From assembly GCF_004216555.1 (NCBI RefSeq), contig NZ_SGWQ01000014.1:58849-122848 (forward strand): a DNA stretch of 64,000 nucleotides, written 5' to 3'. Within the stretch, counting starts at the first letter, position 1. Every line of letters begins with the position of its first letter. A program made the position numbers and the translations under genes. Origin of the DNA: Herbihabitans rhizosphaerae. GTDB lineage: Bacteria > Actinomycetota > Actinomycetes > Mycobacteriales > Pseudonocardiaceae. Positions 1 through 9,030 of the stretch are shown here, in pieces. The notes beneath the pieces are model-generated. The model made no database searches. It was not told where the DNA came from and was given only the letters and a program-made list of their open reading frames with translations.

Positions 1-38
1 TTAGCCTGGCTCACGACACGCCGGAAGGCCCTGTGGTA

Positions 39-783
39 CTAGTATCGCTCGGCGTACCGCGTGGGCGGCTCGCCGAACATCTTCTTGAAGTCGCGGGCGA
101 AGTGCGCCTGATCGGCGTACCCGAGCTCGGCGGCGAGCGACGCCCAGTCGATCTCCGCGCCGTTGGCCAGCCGCTCGGTCACCTCGTGCAGCCGGTAGCG
201 TCGGATGACCCATTTCGGCCCGATGCCGACGTATTCGGCGAACAACCGCTGCAACCGCCGGACACTGGTGTCCAGTTCGCGCGCCAGCGAGTCGACCCTC
301 GTGATCATCGGGTTCGCCGCGATCTTCGCGACGATGTCCGCGACGTCGTCCGCGGTGGGATCGGGCTCGGGCAGTCGCGCGAGGAGGAACCGGTCGACGG
401 TCTCCACGTCGACCGGTTCCGGCAGCTCGGGGCCGAACACCGCACCGGCGTCGATCGACCGGTCGGTGATCGTCGAGACGGACGCGCGCAGGAACGGCCG
501 GAAGCAGCCGGGCCGGAACGCCACTCCGAACACGCCGCCGGTGCCGTCCAACACCTTGATCTGGTGCCCGCTGTGCACACCGTTCACCGTCGCGCGGCCG
601 TCTCGGAAGGTCAGGTGCACGTTCGGGTACGGCACGATCAGTTTGCCGGTAGGGCTCCTCGTAGGTCCAGGAGACCAGCCAGTAGCGCTCGACATAGCGG
701 GCCAGGTCCGGCGACGGGCTCGGGAACGTGTGGCGCTGGAACGTCGTCCACGCACTCCCGAGTTCGCGCGCGTCCCTGGTCAT
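39..783 (-). pseudogene. AraC-family transcriptional regulator, frameshifted
   Basis: The C-terminal half reads as an AraC-type double helix-turn-helix: RRLQRLFAEYVGIGPKW, then LAAELGYADQAHFARDFKK and GEPPTRY. The N-terminal part (MTRDARELGSAWTTF, then RYVERYWLVSWTYEEPYRQ) lies in a different frame from the following KLIVPYPNVHLTFRDG, so one base is gained or two are lost at about 640-660. The start at 783 is supported by a -10 hexamer TAGACT 6 nt upstream (complement of 790-795), which implies a leaderless mRNA. Either the gene is inactivated or the assembly has a one-base error. Effector unknown. The family normally activates or represses adjacent genes. Confidence 0.75.
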
Positions 784-845
784 GCCGCGAGTCTAGAGTC
801 GCGTTTGTTCAAGACAGCCGCCGCCGGCAGTGCTTTCCTGGCGCC

Positions 846-1424
846 ATGTCTGACGCACAGCTCGTGGCTCGCGCGGCCGCACCCATGGTGGAGATCATCA
901 ACGACATCAAGCCGGACCAGCTCGGCATGCGTACTCCCTGCGCCGAGTACGACGTCCGCAAGCTGGTGAACCATCTGCTGTTCTGGGGACCGTCGCTGGT
1001 CGGGGCCGCGTACAAGGAATCCGTGCCTCCTCCGGCCGAGGCCGAGACGGACGTGGACCTGACCGAAGGTGACTGGGCGGCCGTGCTCGACGCGCACGTC
1101 GCCCGTCTCGTCGAGGCCTGGAGCCGGCCCAGCGCGTGGGAGGGCGTCACGAGCATGGGCCCGATGGAGCTGCCGGCGCCGCTGATCGCCGGCATGGTCG
1201 TCGGCGAGCTGGTCATCCACGGTTGGGACCTGGCACGGGCGACCGGCCAGCATCCGGCGTGGGACGAGGACGTCCTCGAATACCTGCTCGAGGAGGTCAC
1301 GCGCAGCGCCGAACAGGGACGGCAGATGAAGGTCTACGGGCCCGAGGTGATCGTGCCGGCCTCGTCCGCCACCGTGGACCGCGTGCTCGGCCTCGCCGGC
1401 CGCGACCCGTCTTGGGCGGGCTGA
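846..1424 (+). CDS. TIGR03086-type metal-binding protein (DinB / maleylpyruvate isomerase fold)
   Basis: The 192-residue protein starts MSDAQLVARAAAPMVEI and has the actinobacterial DinB-like pattern: RTPCAEYDVRKLVNHLLFW near the N-terminus and GELVIHGWDLARATGQ in the middle. The His residues in NHLLFW and VIHGWD are the likely metal ligands of this mycothiol-dependent maleylpyruvate isomerase-like superfamily. The substrate cannot be inferred. It stands alone between the AraC remnant and a TetR gene. The larger open frame beginning near 33 is an upstream extension antisense to the regulator, so the ATG at 846 was chosen. Confidence 0.8.
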   Translation: MSDAQLVARAAAPMVEIINDIKPDQLGMRTPCAEYDVRKLVNHLLFWGPSLVGAAYKESVPPPAEAETDVDLTEGDWAAVLDAHVARLVEAWSRPSAWEGVTSMGPMELPAPLIAGMVVGELVIHGWDLARATGQHPAWDEDVLEYLLEEVTRSAEQGRQMKVYGPEVIVPASSATVDRVLGLAGRDPSWAG

Positions 1425-1434
1425 CCGGTCGGGC

Positions 1435-2025
1435 CTACGCCTCCGGGCGGATCGCGCGGGCGAGGTCGCTCACGAGAGCGTCGAGTGCCTTGTCCGCGCC
1501 CTCGGCGGGCAGCATGCCGCTGGCGCGCAGGCTGGCGAACCCGTGCAGGCTGGTCAGGATCAGCATGCTGACGCGGGTGGGGTCACCGGAGCGGACCTTG
1601 CCCGCACGCTGTCCGTCCACGATCATCCCGAGGACGACCTCGCCGAGTCGCATGCCGGCCTCGAGCAGCTCGGCGGGCACGTCGGGAGCGTGCTTGTTGG
1701 TGTACATGACGTCGAGCAGCGCCGCGTCCTTCACCGCGAAGTCGACATAGGCGGCCGCCGTCGCGCGAAACCTCGTGGAGAACGCGCCCCGGCGGCCAAT
1801 CGCCTCGGCCATCACCTCGCTGAGGCGCTGGAAACCCTTGAGCGCCAAGGCGTCCAGCAAGGCGCGCTTGTCCTTGAAGTGCCGGCTGGGCGCGGCGTGG
1901 CTGACCCCGATCTCGCGCGCCAGCTCGCGCAGTGACAGCGCCTCGACGCCGCGCTCGCGCAGCATCTCCAGCGCGCCGTCGAGCAGCGCGGCACGCAGGT
2001 CTCCGTGGTGGTAGCGGGGGGCCAT
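1435..2025 (-). CDS. TetR family transcriptional regulator
   Basis: The 196-residue protein begins [20 protein letters not shown] and has a TetR N-terminal [24 protein letters not shown] then [15 protein letters not shown]. The C-terminal half ([38 protein letters not shown]) is the ligand-binding part of the TetR_C_33-like type. The start at 2025 is preferred over longer versions because those would run through the operator at 2053-2093. It is transcribed divergently from the SDR gene at 2108, with nested inverted repeats between them, so it most likely represses that gene and itself. Ligand unknown. Confidence 0.9.
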   Translation of the reverse strand: MAPRYHHGDLRAALLDGALEMLRERGVEALSLRELAREIGVSHAAPSRHFKDKRALLDALALKGFQRLSEVMAEAIGRRGAFSTRFRATAAAYVDFAVKDAALLDVMYTNKHAPDVPAELLEAGMRLGEVVLGMIVDGQRAGKVRSGDPTRVSMLILTSLHGFASLRASGMLPAEGADKALDALVSDLARAIRPEA

Positions 2026-2052
2026 GTCCATCACCCTAGCTGAGGATGTTGT

Positions 2053-2101
2053 CAGCGTCATCAATGTTGGCATTGACATCATAGTTGACGCTGCCTACAT
2101 T
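2053..2101. promoter_or_regulatory. Nested TetR operator and leaderless SDR promoter
   Basis: Two concentric inverted repeats lie between the divergent genes: outer arms CAGCGTC (2053-2059) and GACGCTG (2087-2093), inner arms TCAATG (2061-2066) and CATTGA (2071-2076). A promoter TTGACA (2073-2078) - 17 bp - TACATT (2096-2101) sits over the right side of the operator. The -10 ends 6 nt before the SDR ATG at 2108, so the transcript should begin at or next to the start codon. Confidence 0.75.
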
Positions 2102-2107
2102 CGAGTC

Positions 2108-2998
2108 ATGACGAAGAACTGGAGCACCGAGAACCTGCCGGACCTGACCGGGCGCACCGCCGTCGTCACCGGCGCCAACAGCGGGATCGGCCTGAGCGCC
2201 GCCCGTGCGCTCGCCGAGAAGGGCGCGCACGTCGTCCTCGCCGTACGCGACCGGGCCAAAGGTGAGGCGGCCGCCGCGACCATCGACGGAAGTACCGAGG
2301 TGCGCGCGCTCGACCTCGCCGACCTGGCGTCCGTGCGCGCCTTCGCCGAGGGCTGGAGCGGCGACATCGACCTGCTGATCAACAACGCCGGCGTGATGCT
2401 GGTCCCGCAGCGCGCCACGGCGGACGGCTTCGAGATGCAGCTCGGCACCAACCACCTCGGCCACTTCGCGCTGACCAACCTGCTGCTACCGCACGTGACC
2501 GGCCGGGTGGTCGTCGTGGCCTCCGGCGCGCACTGGCGCGGCAAGATCGACTTCGACGACCTGAACAGGACCAAGCGCTACTCGTCGGCCGGCGCCTACG
2601 CCCAGTCCAAACTCGCCAACCTGCTGTTCGTGCGGGAACTGCGCCGTCGACTGACCGAAGTGGACAGTCCGGTGCTGGTGACGGCGGCGCACCCCGGCTG
2701 GGCGGCGACCAACCTGCAGGGCCACACCGAGCGCCCGCTCCTGCACGCCTTCATGGCCGTCGGCAACAAGCTGTTCGCCCAACACGCGGACGCCGGTGCG
2801 CTGCCCACCCTCTACGCGGCGACCGCCGACCTGGCCAGCGGTGACTACATCGGCCCGAAGGGGATCGGCGAGATGCGCGGTGCCCCGGCGCTCGCGAAGC
2901 GCAGCAAGGCGGCGCACGACCAGGCCCTGGCCACCCGGCTGTGGGCCGAGTCCGAGCGGCTGACCGGCGTCACCTTCCCGCTCAACGCCACCGCTTGA
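2108..2998 (+). CDS. Short-chain dehydrogenase/reductase (retinol dehydrogenase-like)
   Basis: The 296-residue protein starts [19 protein letters not shown]. It has the classical SDR set: cofactor-binding [12 protein letters not shown] in LLINNAGVM, catalytic Ser in VVVASGAHW and the YxxxK pair in [11 protein letters not shown]. The long C-terminus and the [15 protein letters not shown] motif place it with the retinol dehydrogenase/protochlorophyllide reductase-like extended group, which usually uses NADP(H). Substrate unknown. The divergent TetR and the operator overlapping its -35 suggest ligand-induced expression. Confidence 0.9.
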   Translation: MTKNWSTENLPDLTGRTAVVTGANSGIGLSAARALAEKGAHVVLAVRDRAKGEAAAATIDGSTEVRALDLADLASVRAFAEGWSGDIDLLINNAGVMLVPQRATADGFEMQLGTNHLGHFALTNLLLPHVTGRVVVVASGAHWRGKIDFDDLNRTKRYSSAGAYAQSKLANLLFVRELRRRLTEVDSPVLVTAAHPGWAATNLQGHTERPLLHAFMAVGNKLFAQHADAGALPTLYAATADLASGDYIGPKGIGEMRGAPALAKRSKAAHDQALATRLWAESERLTGVTFPLNATA

Positions 2999-3015
2999 CG
3001 CCGTCACCCGAACGC

Positions 3016-3114
3016 GCGAGTCCCGCGCTGTGCACCAGCGAGTCCCGCGCTCATGCAGGCCCATCCGGCTGCTCGAGCGCGGGACTCGGCGTGTCTGAAC
3101 GCGGAACTCGCGCG
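3016..3114. repeat. Clustered 22-bp direct and inverted repeats (GCGAGTCCCGCGCT family)
   Basis: GCGAGTCCCGCGCT occurs at 3016-3029 and 3038-3051 (22-bp period). Inverted counterparts follow at 3076-3088 (AGCGCGGGACTCG) and about 3098-3114 (AACGCGGAACTCGCGCG), also about 22 bp apart. The two halves can fold on each other in RNA from either strand. It lies between convergent SDR genes and could act as a bidirectional terminator or a small interspersed repeat. Function is inferred, not shown. Confidence 0.7.
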
Positions 3115-3165
3115 GTGGTGGCCCATGTGGACAGTCCGAACCGGACCGTCCACATCGGACCGTGA

Positions 3166-3927
3166 TCAGCGGGTGGTGAAGCCGCCGTCGACGGCGAGCG
3201 CGGCACCGGTGACGAACGTCGACTCGTCGCTGAGCAGGAACGCCGCGAACGCCGCGATCTCCTCCGGCTCGGCGATCCGGTTGACCGGGTGCAACGCCGC
3301 GATCGCGGCCCGGTCCTCCGGCGTGGTGCCCATCGTGCTCCGGAACAGCGGCGTGTCCACACCACCGGTGACCAGGGCGTTCACCCGCACGCCCTGCTCG
3401 GCGGTCTCCAGCGCGGCCGCGCGAGTCAGGCCGACCACGGCGTGCTTGGCCGCCACGTACGGCGACACCGAGGGCATGCCGACCACCCCGAGGTTGGACG
3501 CGTTGTTGAGGATCGCGCCACCCCCCGATTCGAGGATCGCCGGGATCTCGTGCCGCATGCTGTGGAACACGCTGGTCAGGTTCGCGTCGATCTCGGCGTG
3601 CCACGCGTCCGGGTCGATGTCCTGCACCGGGCCGAACGCGCTGACCGTGCCGGCGTTGTTGAACGCGCCGTCGAGCCGCCCGAACTCGTCCACCGCGGTG
3701 CGGACCAGCGCGGCCACCTCCTCGGGCGCGGTCACGTCCGTCGGCACGAACACCGCCCGTCCGCCGCGGGCGCGGATGCCGGCGGCCACCTCCTCGCCGA
3801 CGTCCTTGCGACGCGCGCCCAGCACCACGCGGGCGCCTTCCGAGGCGACCCGCTCGGCGACCGCCCGTCCGATGCCCGACGTGCCACCGGTGACCACGAT
3901 CACCTTCGAGTCCAAACGAGACGACAT
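3166..3927 (-). CDS. SDR family oxidoreductase (classical, 3-ketoacyl reductase-like)
   Basis: The 253-residue protein starts MSSRLDSKVIVVTGGTSGIG. It shows TGGTSGIG (cofactor loop), FNNAG, an active-site serine region NNASNLGVVG, YVAAK and the terminal GAALAVDGGFTTR typical of classical SDRs. In the active-site segment the usual SS/IS is replaced by NNASN, with Ser still present. The start is fixed by a purine-rich SD (AGGAAAGGG) about 8 nt upstream. An upstream open frame to 3969 exists but lacks an SD. An inverted repeat CTTGA...TCAAG near 3945-3970 may be an operator. Substrate unknown. Confidence 0.87.
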   Translation of the reverse strand: MSSRLDSKVIVVTGGTSGIGRAVAERVASEGARVVLGARRKDVGEEVAAGIRARGGRAVFVPTDVTAPEEVAALVRTAVDEFGRLDGAFNNAGTVSAFGPVQDIDPDAWHAEIDANLTSVFHSMRHEIPAILESGGGAILNNASNLGVVGMPSVSPYVAAKHAVVGLTRAAALETAEQGVRVNALVTGGVDTPLFRSTMGTTPEDRAAIAALHPVNRIAEPEEIAAFAAFLLSDESTFVTGAALAVDGGFTTR

Positions 3928-4011
3928 TGGTTTTCCCTTTCCTGGCTTGATGAATCGAGTTCGAGTCAAGCCGGGTGAGGGCCGCGATGCTGGCAGCTTT
4001 CGGCCGTCGCG

Positions 4012-4974
4012 TTAGGACCCGGAGGACATCTCGTTCGGATCGCCCGGCCGCCCGTCGCGCAGCATCGTGCGCCAGCGCGCCGCGTCGTACTCGGCGGGCG
4101 AGGTGGTCTCCATGAACTCGTCCAGCACGGCGACGAACCGCTCCGGGTCGTCGTGCTGCGGGAAGTGCCCCGACGACGGGAAGATCTCCAGCCGGCTGCC
4201 CGGCATGGCCGCCCGCGCCACCGCGGCCTGCTCGGCCGGCACGATCCGGTCGTGCTCGCCCCAGATCAGCAGCGTGGGGATCCCGGTGGCCAGGTAGCTG
4301 CGGTCGAGCAGGGTCACCACCTGCCCGCGCTGATCGACCACGGCGCGCAGTGTGCGCAGGAAAGCCTTGCGCGCCCTGGGTTCTCGCAGCAGCTGGTACC
4401 GCCGCAGCACGTACGCGAGATCGGTGCGAGTGCCCATCCCGGACAACCCGGGCACGGCCGACAGCACGAAGCTGATCACCGAGCTGACCGGCGCCGAGGT
4501 GACCGCGGGCAGAGCCAGTTCGGCCCACGGTCCGGCCGCGAGCCGGAGCATCGGGTGTACCGCCCGGCCCGCGCCGCCTCCGCACACCAGCACCAGTCGC
4601 TCACAGCGCTCCGGGAACTGGTAAGCGAACTGGGCGGCGACCCCGCCGCCCAGCGAGTGGCCGATCACCGTGACCCGCGAGATGTCGAGCACGGACAGCA
4701 GATCGCGCATCCCGCAGGCGTAGGCCGCCGCCGAGTAGTCCGCGCGCGGTTTGTCCGAATCGCCGTGGCCGAGCAGGTCCGGCGCGATCACCGTGTACCG
4801 CTTCGCCAGATCACCGAGAACGGACTGCCAGGTCTCCGACGAGTCGCTGATGCCGTGGATGAGCAGCAGCGCCGGGCCACGTCCGCCCACGCGGTACGCC
4901 CGGCGGTAGCCGTGGATCGTACGGAAACGCAGGCTGACGTCCAGCGGCTCGGGTTCGATCGCGGGCACGGCCAT
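4012..4974 (-). CDS. Alpha/beta fold hydrolase
   Basis: The 320-residue protein has the canonical order: oxyanion motif LLIHGISDSSETW, nucleophile elbow VIGHSLGGGVAAQFAY, acid in LLIWGEHDRIVPAEQ, and catalytic His in IFPSSGHFPQHDDPERF. This is typical of alpha/beta hydrolases related to haloalkane dehalogenase and MhpC-type enzymes. A short lid domain lies between the elbow and the acid strand. It is separated from the upstream-encoded SDR by about 80 bp on the same strand. Substrate cannot be assigned. Confidence 0.88.
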   Translation of the reverse strand: MAVPAIEPEPLDVSLRFRTIHGYRRAYRVGGRGPALLLIHGISDSSETWQSVLGDLAKRYTVIAPDLLGHGDSDKPRADYSAAAYACGMRDLLSVLDISRVTVIGHSLGGGVAAQFAYQFPERCERLVLVCGGGAGRAVHPMLRLAAGPWAELALPAVTSAPVSSVISFVLSAVPGLSGMGTRTDLAYVLRRYQLLREPRARKAFLRTLRAVVDQRGQVVTLLDRSYLATGIPTLLIWGEHDRIVPAEQAAVARAAMPGSRLEIFPSSGHFPQHDDPERFVAVLDEFMETTSPAEYDAARWRTMLRDGRPGDPNEMSSGS

Positions 4975-5061
4975 ACCTCATTGCGCCGCACCACTGTTGT
5001 GTGCGCGTTTCCGCAGGGTTGCGGATGAGTTCGCACCGCGGCCACCACCTAGACTGCCCGC

Positions 5062-6429
5062 GTGTCCGTAGTGGATCCCGAAGTGCTCGAGGCGTTGCGT
5101 GCGGTCGAGGCCGAGCTGAACCAGCGCTGGCCGGAGACCAAGATCGAGCCGTCACTGGAGCGGATCGCCGCGCTCGTGGACATCCTCGGCGAGCCGCAGC
5201 GGACCTACCCGGTGCTGCACGTGGCCGGTACCAACGGCAAGTCGTCCACCTCGCGGATGATCGACTCGCTGCTGACCCGCATCGGGCTGCGCGTCGGCCG
5301 GTACACCAGCCCGCACCTGCAGCTCGTCACCGAGCGGATCGCGCTGGACGGCTCGCCGATCGCCCCGGCGGCCTACGTCGACGCCTACACCGATCTCCGC
5401 CCCTATGTGTCCATTGTGGACGAACTGGGCGGGCCGGCGATGAGCAAGTTCGAGGTGCTCACCGGGATGGCGTTCGCCGCGTTCGCCGACGCGCCGGTGG
5501 AGGCGGCCGTGATCGAGGTCGGCCTCGGCGGCTCCTGGGACGCGACCAACGTGGCCGACGCGAAGGTCGCCGTGGTGTGCCCGATCGACGTCGACCACGT
5601 CGAGTATCTCGGCGACGACGTGACCGCGATCGCCAAGGAGAAGGCCGGCATCGTCAAGCCCGGCTCGGTCGCGGTGCTCGCCGAGCAGCGCCCCGAGGTC
5701 GCGGCCGTCCTGCTGGAGCGGTGCGCCGAGGTGGACGCCACGGTTGCCCGGCAGGGGCTGGAGTTCGGCGTGCTGGAGCGCAAGGTCGCGGTCGGTGGCC
5801 AGATGCTCAAGCTGCAGGGGCTCGGCGGCGTGTACGACGAGATCTTCCTTCCGCTGCACGGCGCGCACCAGGCCGGCAATGCCGTGCTCGCGCTGGCCGC
5901 GGTCGAGGCGTTCTTCGGCGCGGGTGCCGGCCGACAGCTCGACGTGGAGGCGATCCGCGAGGGTTTCGCCGGCCTCGTGGTGCCCGGCCGGCTGGAGCGC
6001 GTCCGGCAGGCGCCGAGCGTGTTCGTGGACGCCGCGCACAACCCGCACGGCGCGCGGGCGCTCGCGGCGGCGCTGGACGAGGAGTTCGACTTCCGCAAGC
6101 TGGTCGCCGTGGTCGGCGTGATGGCCGACAAGGACGCGCGCGGCATCCTGGAGGCGCTCGATTCGGTGGCCTCCGAGGTCGTGGTCACCCGCAACTCCTC
6201 GCCACGCGCGATGGACGTCGACGAACTGGCGACGATCGCGCGCGAGGTGATCGGCGACGATCGAGTGTTGGTGGAGCCGAGGCTGGACGACGCGATCGAG
6301 ACCGCCGTGCGGCTCGCCGAGGAGATCGTCGACAGTGGCGAGCCGATGTCCGGCGCCGGCGTGGTGGTCACCGGATCGGTTGTCACCGTGGGTGAGGCGC
6401 GCGCCCTGTTCGGCAAGGAGCCCGCGTGA
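5062..6429 (+). CDS. folC: Bifunctional folylpolyglutamate synthase / dihydrofolate synthase
   Basis: The 455-residue protein has the Mur-ligase P-loop GTNGKSS at about residues 56-62, then RYTSPHLQLVTERI, the KFEVLTGMAF and VGLGGSWDATN motifs, IDVDHVEYLGDDVTAIAKEKAGI, and the C-terminal VFVDAAHNPHGARAL ligase motif. It adds glutamate to (dihydro)folates in the cytosol with ATP. A -10 TAGACT at 5050-5055 lies 6 nt before the GTG, so translation is likely leaderless. Its end overlaps the DUF4233 gene by 4 nt, an arrangement conserved with the Rv2447c-Rv2446c pair. Confidence 0.97.
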   Translation: MSVVDPEVLEALRAVEAELNQRWPETKIEPSLERIAALVDILGEPQRTYPVLHVAGTNGKSSTSRMIDSLLTRIGLRVGRYTSPHLQLVTERIALDGSPIAPAAYVDAYTDLRPYVSIVDELGGPAMSKFEVLTGMAFAAFADAPVEAAVIEVGLGGSWDATNVADAKVAVVCPIDVDHVEYLGDDVTAIAKEKAGIVKPGSVAVLAEQRPEVAAVLLERCAEVDATVARQGLEFGVLERKVAVGGQMLKLQGLGGVYDEIFLPLHGAHQAGNAVLALAAVEAFFGAGAGRQLDVEAIREGFAGLVVPGRLERVRQAPSVFVDAAHNPHGARALAAALDEEFDFRKLVAVVGVMADKDARGILEALDSVASEVVVTRNSSPRAMDVDELATIAREVIGDDRVLVEPRLDDAIETAVRLAEEIVDSGEPMSGAGVVVTGSVVTVGEARALFGKEPA

Positions 6430-6803
6430 GCACGCCGATCAAGGATCCGCTGAAATCGTTCGGCGGGGTGATCGCGGCGACGCTGATCCTGGAAGCGATC
6501 GTCGTGCTGCTGGCGATGCTCGTCGTGGCGAAGGCAGACGGCGGGCCGACCACCTTCCAGCTCGTCGTGGTCGCCGTGCTCGGGTTGGTGCTGATCGTCG
6601 GCTGCCGGTTCGCCAGGCGGCCGTGGGCTGTCCTGTTCGGGCTGGCGATGCAGGGCGTGCTGGTTCTGGCCGGGCTCATCGTGCCGGTGCTGGCCATCGT
6701 CGGCGTGATCTTCGCGGCGGTGTGGATCTACTTCCTGATCATCCGCCGCTTGGTGGCGCGCAAAATGGCCGAGGGCACACTGCCCAGCCAGCAGGTCGAC
6801 TAG
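6426..6803 (+). CDS. DUF4233 membrane protein
   Basis: The 125-residue protein has four predicted hydrophobic helices, for example VIAATLILEAIVVLLAMLVV and LVLAGLIVPVLAIVGVIF. It begins inside the folC stop codon (GTGA overlap), so its translation is coupled to folC. It matches the small integral membrane protein that always follows folC in mycobacteria and relatives (DUF4233). No function is established. The genomic link to folate synthesis and ndk is the only clue. Confidence 0.88.
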   Translation: MSTPIKDPLKSFGGVIAATLILEAIVVLLAMLVVAKADGGPTTFQLVVVAVLGLVLIVGCRFARRPWAVLFGLAMQGVLVLAGLIVPVLAIVGVIFAAVWIYFLIIRRLVARKMAEGTLPSQQVD

Positions 6804-6827
6804 GAGTGGGCTGAACAAGGCCCGCGA

Positions 6828-6844
6828 GGTGGTGGCCCACCACC
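6828..6844 (+). terminator. Hairpin after folC-DUF4233
   Basis: GGTGGTG and CACCACC form a 7-bp perfect stem around GCC, 24 nt after the DUF4233 stop codon. No T tract follows, so it could also act mainly as an RNA-stabilising end. Confidence 0.45.
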
Positions 6845-6928
6845 ACGTTGGGCCGTCTGTGCATCACCCTCACGTTCTCCGCGCCCTGATGATCGTGGTT
6901 GACCTGGGCTTTCTCCGTGGCTGAGGGA

Positions 6929-6944
6929 CTTTAGCGGGCTAAAG
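6929..6944. promoter_or_regulatory. Orphan palindromic operator CTTTAGC-GG-GCTAAAG
   Basis: This perfect 7+2+7 bp palindrome is followed by TAAAGT (6940-6945), usable as a -10, and then an ATG at 6955 that opens only 18 codons before TAG at 7009-7011. The layout looks like a regulated leaderless promoter whose gene has been lost. It is unlikely to serve the GntR gene, whose start is 380 bp away and which reads in the opposite direction. Confidence 0.45.
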
Positions 6945-7007
6945 TACGCAAAACATGAACGGAGCGATCGCTAAGTTTCAGACAGCACGACGTTGTTCAG
7001 CAGCCGC

Positions 7008-7391
7008 TTAGCGAGCCTCGTCGAGGGCGGCCTCGATCATGCGCAGCGCCTCGTCCCGGCCGATGCCGAGCGCGGTCGCGTTGGCCGCGTACTCCCGGGC
7101 GGCGCGTTGCACGGCGGCTCGCGCGCTCTCGCCGGCCGCGCTGACGTAGGTGCCGGCCCTGCCGCGCGTCTCGACCAGGCCCGCCTCCTCCAGTTCGCGG
7201 TAGGACCGGGCGACCGTGTTCACCGCGATGCCGAGATCGGCGGCCAGCGCCCGCACGGTCGGCAGCCGGGTGCCTACGGCCAGTGTGTGGTCGATGATCT
7301 GCCGCGCGATCTGGCCACGCACCTGTTCGTACGGGGGTTCGGCTGACGACGAATCGATGTCGATCTGCACGGGTGAACCGTACGTGTTCAC
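7008..7391 (-). CDS. GntR family regulator, YtrA subfamily
   Basis: This is a short GntR protein of about 127 residues. The winged helix reads EPPYEQVRGQIARQIIDHTL, LPTVRALAADLGIAVNTVAR and YRELEEAGLVETRGRAGTYV. Only a small C-terminal helix pair remains, with no FCD or UTRA ligand domain, which is the YtrA architecture. YtrA members usually control ABC transporters, but no such partner is adjacent. The GTG at 7391 is the longest start. A GTG eight codons in (giving MQIDIDSSS) is equally plausible since neither has an SD. Confidence 0.85.
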   Translation of the reverse strand: MNTYGSPVQIDIDSSSAEPPYEQVRGQIARQIIDHTLAVGTRLPTVRALAADLGIAVNTVARSYRELEEAGLVETRGRAGTYVSAAGESARAAVQRAAREYAANATALGIGRDEALRMIEAALDEAR

Positions 7392-7447
7392 CGCGCGGAC
7401 GGCCGCAGTTGGTGAGGCCGCCGTGTTCCGGAGTTAGAAATCCGGCC

Positions 7448-8974
7448 ATGACGAGCAGGCGAACGATTCTCCGTGCGGGACTGGTCGGATCGGCGGCACT
7501 GGCGACGGGTGCGCTGAGTGCCACCCCGGCGGTCGGGTTGACCAGGTCCGGGCGTCCGGTGCTGACGCACGGCGTGCAGTCGGGTGATGTGCGCACGGAC
7601 GGCGCGCTGGTGTGGACGAGGGCGGACCGGCCGTCGCGGATGCTGGTCGAGGTGTCGCCGGACCCGTCGTTCACGCGGTCGCGGCTGATCACCGGGCCGG
7701 TGCTCACGCCGGAGACGGACGGCACCGGGACCGTGTCGCTGCGGCATTTGCCGCCGGGACAAGAGATCCACTACCGGGTGCGCGCCGAGGATTTGGACGG
7801 GCGGGTCGCGAGCGAGCGGCTCACCGGATCGTTCCGTACGGCACCGTACGGTCCCGCGCCGGCGCGGTTCGTGTGGACGGGTGACACCGCCGGCCAGGGC
7901 TGGGGGATCAACCCGGACATCGGCGGCATGACCGCGTACGCGTCGATGGCCGCCCGCGAGCCGGACTTCTTTCTGCACAGCGGCGACACCGTGTACGCCG
8001 ACGGCGTGCTCGCCGAGACGGTGACGCTGCCCGACGGCCGGGTGTGGCGCAACATCGTCACGCCGGAGAAGTCGAAGGTGGCCGAGACGCTCGCCGAGTA
8101 CCGTGGCCAGTTCGCCTACAACTTGCTCGACCACAACGTGCGCGCGCTCGCCGCACGGGCGCCCATGATCGCGCAATGGGACGACCACGAGGTCACCAAC
8201 AACTGGTACCCGGGTGAGGTGCTGGTGGACCCGCGCTACACCGAGAAGCGGGTGGATGTCCTTGCCGCGCGCGGGTTCCAGGCGTTCCACGAGTGGCTGC
8301 CGATCGACACCGCGCGGGCCGTCGACGGGCGGGTGTACCGGAAGTTCCACTACGGCGCGCACCTCGAGGTGTTCGTGCTCGACATGCGCAGCTACAAGGA
8401 CGCCAACAACGCGCCGCGCGACGGTGCCGGGCATGTGCTCGGCGAGCGGCAGGCGCGCTGGCTGGTCGACGGCCTGCGGCGCAGCACCGCCACCTGGAAG
8501 ATCATCGCGGCCGACCTGCCGATCGGGCTGGTGGTGCCGGACGGCGCGGGGATCGAGGGCGTGGCCAACGGTCTGCCCGGTGCGCCGGGAGCCCGGGAGC
8601 ACGAGCTGGCCTGGGTGCTGCGGTCGATCGCCGGCCGGGTGCGGAACGTGGTGTGGCTGACCGCGGACGTGCACTACACCGCGGCGCACCACTACTCGCC
8701 GGATCGCGCGGCCGTCGGCGACTTCGACCCGTTCTGGGAGTTCGTGTCCGGGCCGATCAACGCCGGCACCGGTGGCCCCAACCCGCTCGACCCGACGTTC
8801 GGCCCGAAGGTGGAGTTCACCCACCACCCGGCCGCGCCCGGCGGCGGGCCGATGGACGGGTACCAGCACTTCGGCGAGATCGAGATCGATCGCGGCGGCG
8901 AGCTGACCGTGCACCTGCGCGACGGTGCCGGCACCGCGTTGTGGACGAAAACCCTGCGGCGACATGGCCGTTGA
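7448..8974 (+). CDS. PhoD-like alkaline phosphatase/phosphodiesterase, Tat-exported
   Basis: The 508-residue protein starts [20 protein letters not shown], a twin-arginine signal (SRRTILR) ending near ATPAVG. A PhoD N-terminal Ig-like domain follows ([19 protein letters not shown]), then the metallophosphatase core: [33 protein letters not shown] and [16 protein letters not shown], which carry the PhoD metal ligands. It is expected to act extracellularly on phosphodiesters or phosphomonoesters. The ATG at 7448 is the only start giving a Tat signal at the N-terminus. It interrupts the folC-ndk neighbourhood. Confidence 0.93.
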   Translation: MTSRRTILRAGLVGSAALATGALSATPAVGLTRSGRPVLTHGVQSGDVRTDGALVWTRADRPSRMLVEVSPDPSFTRSRLITGPVLTPETDGTGTVSLRHLPPGQEIHYRVRAEDLDGRVASERLTGSFRTAPYGPAPARFVWTGDTAGQGWGINPDIGGMTAYASMAAREPDFFLHSGDTVYADGVLAETVTLPDGRVWRNIVTPEKSKVAETLAEYRGQFAYNLLDHNVRALAARAPMIAQWDDHEVTNNWYPGEVLVDPRYTEKRVDVLAARGFQAFHEWLPIDTARAVDGRVYRKFHYGAHLEVFVLDMRSYKDANNAPRDGAGHVLGERQARWLVDGLRRSTATWKIIAADLPIGLVVPDGAGIEGVANGLPGAPGAREHELAWVLRSIAGRVRNVVWLTADVHYTAAHHYSPDRAAVGDFDPFWEFVSGPINAGTGGPNPLDPTFGPKVEFTHHPAAPGGGPMDGYQHFGEIEIDRGGELTVHLRDGAGTALWTKTLRRHGR

Positions 8975-9030
8975 GGCGTCGGATAGGCTGCGCGCACCTG
9001 GTAACACCGCACAAAGGAGTACGGTCCGTC

